A stretch of 32,667 nucleotides of DNA from an uncultured Rubrobacteraceae bacterium (lineage in GTDB: Bacteria > Actinomycetota > Rubrobacteria > Rubrobacterales > Rubrobacteraceae), in NCBI GenBank assembly GCA_902806075.1, contig CADCVG010000073.1, positions 47,432 through 80,098 on the forward strand, given 5' to 3'. Within the stretch, counting starts at the first letter, position 1. The number at the start of each line of letters is the position of its first letter. Below, piece by piece: positions 1-5,390 of this stretch. The notes under the pieces are model-generated. The model ran no database searches, was not told the DNA's origin, and saw only the letters and a program-made list of their open reading frames with translations. Made by a program: the position numbers and the translations under genes.

Positions 1-537
1 ATCGCGGCTGTCTTCGTCATCGAGATGTTCAACACGGCCCTGGAGTTTACGGTAGACCTCGTGACTCGCGAGTATCATCCGCTCGCGAAGCTCGCCAAGG
101 ACGTCTCGGCGGGGGCTGTGCTCGTGACCAGCATCGCGGCGGTCGCCGTAGGGTACCTGATCCTTGGCGACGACCTGGGTCCCTTCTCGCTTGAGACGTT
201 AGAGCGCGTCCGTAGCTCCCCGGCTCACCTGACGCTGGTCGCGCTCGTGCTCGTGGCGATAGCCGTGCTCCTCGTAAAGGCGCTCACCCGCGCCCCGAAC
301 GCCTTCCTGGGTGGGATGCCCTCTGGACATGCGGCTGTCTCGTTCGCCAGTTGGGTAGCGGCGAGCTTCATCGCAACAGAGGGGCGTCACGCGGGCCTCG
401 TCTCTCTCATAACGCTGCTCATGGCGTTGCTGGTCTGCCAGAGCCGCGTCGAGGCCGGCATCCACACTCCCTATCAGGTGACGGCCGGCGCTGCCATAGG
501 CATCCTCCTCGCCGTGGTCGTCTTCCAACTCCTCTAG
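1..537 (+). CDS. Diacylglycerol kinase (DgkA-like) fused to PAP2 phosphatase domain, 5'-truncated
   Basis: The reading frame is open from the first base, so the N-terminus lies outside the window and 178 residues are visible. The start matches the C-terminal half of prokaryotic DgkA: E-x-x-NTALE-x-x-VD, then H-x-x-AK-x-AKD-x-x-AGAVL, the helix and kinase residues that phosphorylate membrane diacylglycerol or undecaprenol. After two hydrophobic segments comes a PAP2 signature, G-x-MPSGHAA near visible residue 105, and a later SR-x-x-x-x-H-x-x-Q, the phosphatase histidines. The protein would be an inner-membrane enzyme pairing a lipid kinase with a lipid phosphatase. DgkA genes beside cdd and era are a common bacterial order. 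The fusion is inferred from one uninterrupted frame; no stop separates the domains. Confidence 0.85.
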   Translation: MAAVFVIEMFNTALEFTVDLVTREYHPLAKLAKDVSAGAVLVTSIAAVAVGYLILGDDLGPFSLETLERVRSSPAHLTLVALVLVAIAVLLVKALTRAPNAFLGGMPSGHAAVSFASWVAASFIATEGRHAGLVSLITLLMALLVCQSRVEAGIHTPYQVTAGAAIGILLAVVVFQLL

Positions 538-560
538 TCGACTCCGGTAGAATCAACCGC

Positions 561-956
561 ATGGACGAGACTCACCTCATCGAAGCCGCGCGTGACGCCT
601 CCAGCAGGGCTTATGCCCCCTACAGCAACTTCCGGGTCGGCGCGGCGCTCCTGACCGCAAACGGAGAGATACATGTCGGCTGCAACGTCGAGAACGCCTC
701 CTACGGTCTGAGCATGTGCGCCGAGCGCGCGGCCGTCTTCGCGATGTCCGCCAACGCCACGGATGAGGACGATCGCAAGGTTCTGCTGGTCGCGGTCGTG
801 AGCCCGGACGCGGCGCCCTGTCTCCCGTGTGGAGCCTGCCGGCAGGTCTTGCGGGAGTTCGGGTGCGAGGAGGTCGTCGTGGAGGAAAGCTCGGGGATCC
901 GTCGTTACCCCTTTGGGGAGTTGCTCCCGCACGCCTTCGGTCCCGAGGCGCTGTGA
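561..956 (+). CDS. cdd: Cytidine deaminase
   Basis: A 131-residue protein, the usual size of the small tetrameric cytidine deaminases that convert cytidine or deoxycytidine to uridine in pyrimidine salvage. The zinc and catalytic motifs are clear: CAERAA (Cys ligand and proton-shuttling Glu) near residue 54 and PCGACRQ near residue 91, giving the three-Cys zinc site. The N-terminal YAPYSNFRVGAAL substrate segment is also typical. The ATG is the first in-frame start that keeps the full family N-terminus; its Shine-Dalgarno is weak. The stop overlaps the era start (TGATG), so the two are probably translationally coupled. Confidence 0.95.
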   Translation: MDETHLIEAARDASSRAYAPYSNFRVGAALLTANGEIHVGCNVENASYGLSMCAERAAVFAMSANATDEDDRKVLLVAVVSPDAAPCLPCGACRQVLREFGCEEVVVEESSGIRRYPFGELLPHAFGPEAL

Positions 957-1855
957 TGCAAGCTGGTACGAACGGTTTCAAGAGCGGCTTCATCGCTGTC
1001 GTGGGAAGGCCGAACGTCGGGAAGTCCACGCTGGTCAACCGGCTCGTCGGAGCGAAGGTCTCTATTACCTCGCCCCGGGCCCAGACGACGCGCAGCCCGA
1101 TCCGGGGCGTCCGAAACGGTCCAGGGTATCAGGCGGTTTTCGTGGACACACCCGGCTCCCAGAAGCCTCGCGACACTTTGAGGAGCCGCATGCAGCAGCA
1201 GGTCCTCGACAGCCTCTCCGAGTCCGACGTCGTGCTCGTACTCTTCGACGCGGCGCAAGGAGATCTCGGTACTGGCGACCGATACGTGGCCCGGCTCGTT
1301 GCCGAAGCGGGGACACCGGCCATTGCCTGCCTCAACAAGGTGGACCTCCTGCGCGACCCATCCGAGGCCTTCCCGGTCGTCCAGGAGATCTCCGGGTTCG
1401 CGCAGTACGAGGACGTCTTCCTCTTGAGCGCGAAGCAGGGCCTCAATGCCGAACCTCTTGTAGAGACGGTGATCGGGCTGTTGCCGACCGGTCCCCGCTA
1501 CTTCCCGGAGGGGACGGTGACGGACTACCCGGAGTCGCTGGTGCTCGCCGAGTACGTCCGGGAGAAGGCTTTGGCGGTGTTGCGCGAGGAGGTGCCACAC
1601 GCCATCGCCGTCGAGATAGACGAGGTCGAGCGCAAGGACAACGTTACGGTCGTCTACGCTATCATCCACGTCGAGAGGGCGTCGCAGCGCATGATCGTAT
1701 TAGGCAAGCACGGCAAGACGATCAAGCAGATCGGCACCGAGGCCCGTCGCGACGTCGAACGTCTCCTCGGTACCCGCATCTACCTCGATCTGAAGGTGAA
1801 GGTTACTCCCGGCTGGCGAAACGATCCGAGGTTCCTGGAGCGGTTGGGGTTATAA
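956..1855 (+). CDS. era: GTPase Era
   Basis: A 299-residue GTPase that binds 16S rRNA and helps mature the 30S subunit. G1 GRPNVGKS is at residues 17-24, G3 DTPG at 64-67 and G4 NKVD at 127-130. A C-terminal KH domain carries the GKHGKTIKQIG signature before the final helix. Length equals the family norm. The ATG shares its A with the cdd stop codon; an upstream extension of the frame would only read into cdd, so I use this start. Essential in most bacteria; nothing odd in its motifs. Confidence 0.97.
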   Translation: MQAGTNGFKSGFIAVVGRPNVGKSTLVNRLVGAKVSITSPRAQTTRSPIRGVRNGPGYQAVFVDTPGSQKPRDTLRSRMQQQVLDSLSESDVVLVLFDAAQGDLGTGDRYVARLVAEAGTPAIACLNKVDLLRDPSEAFPVVQEISGFAQYEDVFLLSAKQGLNAEPLVETVIGLLPTGPRYFPEGTVTDYPESLVLAEYVREKALAVLREEVPHAIAVEIDEVERKDNVTVVYAIIHVERASQRMIVLGKHGKTIKQIGTEARRDVERLLGTRIYLDLKVKVTPGWRNDPRFLERLGL

Positions 1856-1856
1856 T
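1851..1856 (+). promoter_or_regulatory. Possible -10 element (TATAAT) ahead of deoC
   Basis: A perfect TATAAT spans the era stop codon, about 50 bases before the deoC start. In a genome this GC-rich such a hexamer is rare, so it may be a -10 box. I could not find a convincing -35 at 16-18 bases upstream, so this is a weak call. Confidence 0.3.
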
Positions 1857-1907
1857 CCGGTCTGTAGCAGGGGCTGTGGTCGTTTTTTATTCCGAGGAGC
1901 GTGACCC

Positions 1908-2615
1908 GTGGGCATGAGGGTGCGGGAGTTTGCGAAGACCGTTGATCACACCCTCCTCAAACCGGACTCGACGGGGGCCGACGTGCGGCGGTTGTGTGAG
2001 GAGGCTGCACACCACCATTTCGCGGCGGTTTGCGTGCTGCCGTGCTACGTGAGGCTCGCTTCACGGGAGTTGCGCGGAACAGACGTGAAGGTAGCGACGG
2101 TGATCTCTTTTCCCTTCGGGGCGGATACGACGGCGGTCAAGGCGGTGGCGGTGCGCGATGCGATCCAGGGTGGGGCCGTCGAGCTCGACGTAGTGATGAA
2201 CGTCTCGAAGTTCCTCTCGGGAGATTTCGGATATGTGGCCGATGAGCTGGTGAACCTCAACGGCGAGGTCGGGGCGGTGGCGATGAACAACGGGCTCAAC
2301 GACGCCGTTTTGAAGGTTATCGCCGAGACGGCTTACTTGTCGGACAAGATGAAGCGACTGGCCGTACAGATCGTGGCCGCCAGCGGCGCGGACTTCATCA
2401 AGACCTCGACCGGCTTCGGGCCCGGCGGGGCGACCACGGAGGACGTGGCTCTCCTCAGGGAGGAGGCCCCGGAGGGGCTGGCTGTAAAGGCCGCCGGGGG
2501 GATACGGACGCTGGAGGACGCGCTGGACCTGCTCAACGCCGGGGCGTCGAGGATAGGGGCGAGCGATAGCGTGAAGATCATGCGGGAGGCTGAAGATGGC
2601 GGTCTACAAGAGTAA
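1908..2615 (+). CDS. deoC: Deoxyribose-phosphate aldolase
   Basis: A 235-residue TIM-barrel class I aldolase that splits 2-deoxyribose-5-phosphate into glyceraldehyde-3-phosphate and acetaldehyde in deoxynucleoside catabolism. The Schiff-base lysine is Lys165 in FIKTSTGF; the proton-relay lysine is Lys194 in VKAAGGIR; the ELDVVMN segment supplies the conserved Asp near residue 94. N-terminal DHTLLKP is a family hallmark. A GTG start is chosen because GAGGAG lies 8 bases upstream; an in-frame ATG at 1914 is a near-equivalent alternative. Next to cytidine deaminase it fits a nucleoside salvage group. Its end overlaps recO by 20 bases. Confidence 0.95.
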   Translation: MGMRVREFAKTVDHTLLKPDSTGADVRRLCEEAAHHHFAAVCVLPCYVRLASRELRGTDVKVATVISFPFGADTTAVKAVAVRDAIQGGAVELDVVMNVSKFLSGDFGYVADELVNLNGEVGAVAMNNGLNDAVLKVIAETAYLSDKMKRLAVQIVAASGADFIKTSTGFGPGGATTEDVALLREEAPEGLAVKAAGGIRTLEDALDLLNAGASRIGASDSVKIMREAEDGGLQE

Positions 2616-3387
2616 GGGTATAGTCCTGCGCTCGATCCGCTATGGCGAGGCTGACCGTATCCTGGACCTCTACACGCGGGATGCCGGCCTCGTCTCGGCG
2701 ATCGCCAAGGGCATCCGGCGCACCAAGTCGCGGTTCGGCGGCCGTCTCGAACCGCTCTCTTGCGTGGACTTCCTCGCCTACGAGGGGCGTACTCTGGACA
2801 CCGTAACGCAGGTCGAGGTCTTGCGCTCCTTCCACGGCGTCCGCGAAAACCTGAAGCGCCTCGAAGCGGCGGGTGGCATGCTATCGGCCGTCCGCGCTCT
2901 CTCCGGTGGAGATGAGGCTGACCGCCGTGTCTTCAACCTCCTCTACCACGCCCTCGACGCCCTCGAGGGTCGCGAGACGGGCTTCGAGGCCGTGGGAGCG
3001 GCCTTTGCCTTGAAGCTCTCGATCCTCGCCGGATACACTCCTCGGCTCGACGCCTGTGTAAGCTGCGAGCGCGACCTCGCCGAGGTCACCGGCGAAGGCC
3101 CCCTCTACTTCGCCCCGCCTTTGGGCGGCGTACTCTGTGCCGGGTGCCGCTCCGCGAGCCGCGAGGCCGGTCTTGCCGGTGACTCCTACCCTCTGGAGCC
3201 GGATATCCTCGCCGCTCTGCAAGACCTCGTGGTCCGCCCGATTCGGGAGGTAGTAGTGGAGGAGGGGCTGGAGGAGAGCGTCCGCCGGGTCGTCGCCTCA
3301 CATGTCCTCGCACACGCCCCCGGCAACGCTGCCTCCAGCAACGCCTCCTTCGCCACCCCCGACCGTCGCACGCTTCGCCCGGCATGA
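2596..3387 (+). CDS. recO: DNA repair protein RecO
   Basis: A 263-residue recombination mediator that, with RecR and sometimes RecF, loads RecA on SSB-coated single-stranded DNA. The N-terminal OB fold begins with the typical YKSKGIVLRSIRYGEADRI-like sequence. Two pairs of cysteines (154/157 and 181/184) form the zinc finger found in many RecO proteins. The C-terminus ends in a Ser/Ala/Thr-rich tail of about 25 residues that is probably unstructured. ATG start with GGGAGG six bases upstream, inside deoC. The stop overlaps the dgt ATG. The era-recO adjacency is common in many phyla. Confidence 0.93.
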   Translation: MAVYKSKGIVLRSIRYGEADRILDLYTRDAGLVSAIAKGIRRTKSRFGGRLEPLSCVDFLAYEGRTLDTVTQVEVLRSFHGVRENLKRLEAAGGMLSAVRALSGGDEADRRVFNLLYHALDALEGRETGFEAVGAAFALKLSILAGYTPRLDACVSCERDLAEVTGEGPLYFAPPLGGVLCAGCRSASREAGLAGDSYPLEPDILAALQDLVVRPIREVVVEEGLEESVRRVVASHVLAHAPGNAASSNASFATPDRRTLRPA

Positions 3388-4370
3388 GGGAGAGGAACCC
3401 GGAGACGGCCAAACCTCCGGCTCGATGGGCCTGCGAGACGAGCGCTGGACGGCCAGTAATCGAGCCGCCCGACGGGGTGCGCAATCCTTTCCAGCGCGAC
3501 CGCGACCGCATCATCCACGCGAAGGCCTTCCGCCGCCTCATGCACAAGACGCAGGTCTTCATCTCCCCGGACGGCGACCACTTCCGCACTCGTTTAACGC
3601 ACACCCTGGAGATGATGCAGATCTCCCGCACCATTGCCCGCTCCCTGGGCCTCAACGAAGACCTTACCGAAGCTATAGCTTTAGGTCACGACCTCGGCCA
3701 CACTCCCTTCGGTCACACTGGAGAAGAGGCCCTCTCCCGCGTCCTCACTAGTCTCGGACACGGACGCGGCTTCAGACACAACGAGCACTCCTTGAGGGTC
3801 GTGGACGTCCTGGAGAAGGGTGGACGGGGGCTAAACCTTACCCACGAGGTCAGGGAGGGTATTCTCAATCATACCGGCAAGGGTTATCCTGCTACGCGAG
3901 AGGGGGAGATCGTACGCCTCGCTGACCGGATAGCCTACGTAAACCACGATGTCGACGATGCCCTGCGGGCTGGCGTTATCTCCTCCGAAAACCTTCCCGG
4001 AGAGGCCTTGGCGGTGCTCGGGGATCGGATGAGCGCCCGGATAGATACTCTGGTGCGTGACATGATCTTCACGTCGAGAGAGCGGGGGGAGATAGCCCTC
4101 TCCGAGGGGGTATACGAAGCCCTCATGCAGCTACGGACCTGGCTCTTCAAGAACGTCTACCACAACCCGCTCGCACGCGAGAGCCGCAAGGCTGGGGCCG
4201 TGGTCGCCGCCCTCTTCGAGTACTATCTCGAAAGACCCGAGGAGCGGGCGAAGAGCGACCCCGACCCAGTTACCGAGACCATAGACTTCGTCGCCGGCAT
4301 GACCGACCGTTACGCCCTCGCGACCTACAATCGCGTCTTCCTGCCCCGCACCGACGCCATCTTTGACTAG
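3384..4370 (+). CDS. dgt: Deoxyguanosinetriphosphate triphosphohydrolase-like protein (HD superfamily)
   Basis: A 328-residue HD-domain enzyme that removes triphosphate from dGTP or other dNTPs. The metal-binding set is visible: His73 (LTHTLEM), His102-Asp103 (GHDLGHTPFGH) and Asp181 (RLADRIAYVNHD). The NPFQRDRDRIIHAKAFRRL segment is the conserved dGTPase N-terminal motif. Start ATG overlaps the recO stop (ATGA), so coupling is likely; no separate Shine-Dalgarno is evident. Dgt commonly precedes dnaG in actinobacteria and firmicutes, as here after one intervening gene. Which dNTP it prefers cannot be read from sequence. Confidence 0.93.
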   Translation: MRERNPETAKPPARWACETSAGRPVIEPPDGVRNPFQRDRDRIIHAKAFRRLMHKTQVFISPDGDHFRTRLTHTLEMMQISRTIARSLGLNEDLTEAIALGHDLGHTPFGHTGEEALSRVLTSLGHGRGFRHNEHSLRVVDVLEKGGRGLNLTHEVREGILNHTGKGYPATREGEIVRLADRIAYVNHDVDDALRAGVISSENLPGEALAVLGDRMSARIDTLVRDMIFTSRERGEIALSEGVYEALMQLRTWLFKNVYHNPLARESRKAGAVVAALFEYYLERPEERAKSDPDPVTETIDFVAGMTDRYALATYNRVFLPRTDAIFD

Positions 4371-4432
4371 CGGTTAACCCCGGCTCTCCGTGATAGAGAA
4401 GGGTGTGCGCCAGATGAACTGGAGGATCTTTA

Positions 4433-5014
4433 TTGAACACCGTGTGCGTGTTTTGCGGTTCCAGCGAAGGTCTACGACCGTCCTACGCCGCGGCGGCGCG
4501 GCGGATGGGGAAGATGATCGCGAGGAGGGGCCTCCGGCTGGTCTACGGTGGGGGGAGGGTCGGGCTCATGGGCGTCCTGGCGGACGCGGCACTGGAGGAG
4601 GGTGGCGAGGTCGTTGGCGTAATCCCCGAGGCGCTCGTCACCAGGGAGCTTGCCCACGCGAACCTTACGCAACTGTATGTCGTCGGCTCGATGCACGAAC
4701 GCAAGGCGCTCATGGCTGACCTTTCAGACGGCTTCGTCACGTTGCCCGGAGGCTACGGGACACTGGAGGAGCTCTTGGAGGTCCTCTCCTGGGCACAGCT
4801 CAGCATCCACGAGAAGCCGTGCGCTCTGCTTGACGTGGACGGCTACTGGGAGCCGCTCGCCGCGCTCTTCGACAAGGCCGTCACCGAGGGTTTCGTTCGT
4901 CCGAACCACCGCTCCCTCATCCTCACCGGAGAAGATCCGGAGCTACTGCTCGACCGGATGAAGAGCTACACCCCACCGGAGACGAAGAAGTGGATCGAGC
5001 CGGAAGAGAGATAG
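4433..5014 (+). CDS. LOG family (TIGR00730) Rossmann-fold nucleotide phosphoribohydrolase
   Basis: A 193-residue protein of the family that includes the plant cytokinin-activating LOG enzymes and bacterial nucleotide 5'-monophosphate phosphoribohydrolases. The diagnostic PGGYGTLEE lies at residues 105-113, and the upstream MHERK (Arg90-Lys91) matches the other conserved catalytic segment. A Rossmann core starts with VCVFCGSS and VYGGG-x-x-GLMG. Start is TTG with GGAGG 7 bases upstream, which fits the many TTG starts here. The likely activity is hydrolysis of AMP-type nucleotides to base plus ribose-5-phosphate. Some relatives were once called lysine decarboxylases; nothing supports that here. 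Confidence 0.88.
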   Translation: MNTVCVFCGSSEGLRPSYAAAARRMGKMIARRGLRLVYGGGRVGLMGVLADAALEEGGEVVGVIPEALVTRELAHANLTQLYVVGSMHERKALMADLSDGFVTLPGGYGTLEELLEVLSWAQLSIHEKPCALLDVDGYWEPLAALFDKAVTEGFVRPNHRSLILTGEDPELLLDRMKSYTPPETKKWIEPEER

Positions 5015-5390
5015 GCGGATCGATCTGGTGTTGGTCACAGATAGTCGACAGAGCTACCTGAGTTGCGCCGGCTTGCTCCTTGATGAGGCCCCTGCGGCGG
5101 CGCACCGGCGAGGACTCAAACTGCTGCCTTTCTCCCCAAATAACCTCTTGCCCTCCTGTACTCGACCATGATCCGCCCGAAACTCTCCCGAGCAAGTTTA
5201 CGCCACGTTGAAGGCTCCACCTTGGGTTCGAAGCTACCCCGGCAAGTAGGTCCGCGAAATCTCGCCGCACGCTCCCCCGCCGACCGTCCTTGCAAGCCGA
5301 TCACGCTCTATAGTTAAACCCGCCCTGTTCCGTATCATGAGCCACCGGTAATATTCGTGCGGGATGAGCGACAAGGAGGAATGGCAGAGC
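5015..5390 (+). other. Gap upstream of dnaG without a confident gene
   Basis: About 375 bases with no coding frame I can support on either strand. The reverse strand has two short open frames (about 60 and 115 codons) that match no family I recognise and have no clear ribosome-binding site; they could be relics. A TAATAT at 5349-5354 and a TATAGT at 5309-5314 are candidate -10 boxes for dnaG, but neither has a well-spaced -35. AAGGAGGA at 5373-5380 is the probable dnaG Shine-Dalgarno. Confidence 0.4.

Noticed and set aside
1881-1890. T-run after era as a rho-independent terminator
   Set aside because: No stable inverted repeat directly precedes the T-run, and deoC begins shortly after.
5210-5245. 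GGTTCGAAGC as the T-loop of a tRNA
   Set aside because: The flanking bases do not form a T stem and no D or anticodon arms are upstream.
5015-5304. Short reverse-strand open frames upstream of dnaG as genes
   Set aside because: No ribosome-binding site, no recognisable motif, and coding-like composition is weak; described only as a gap.
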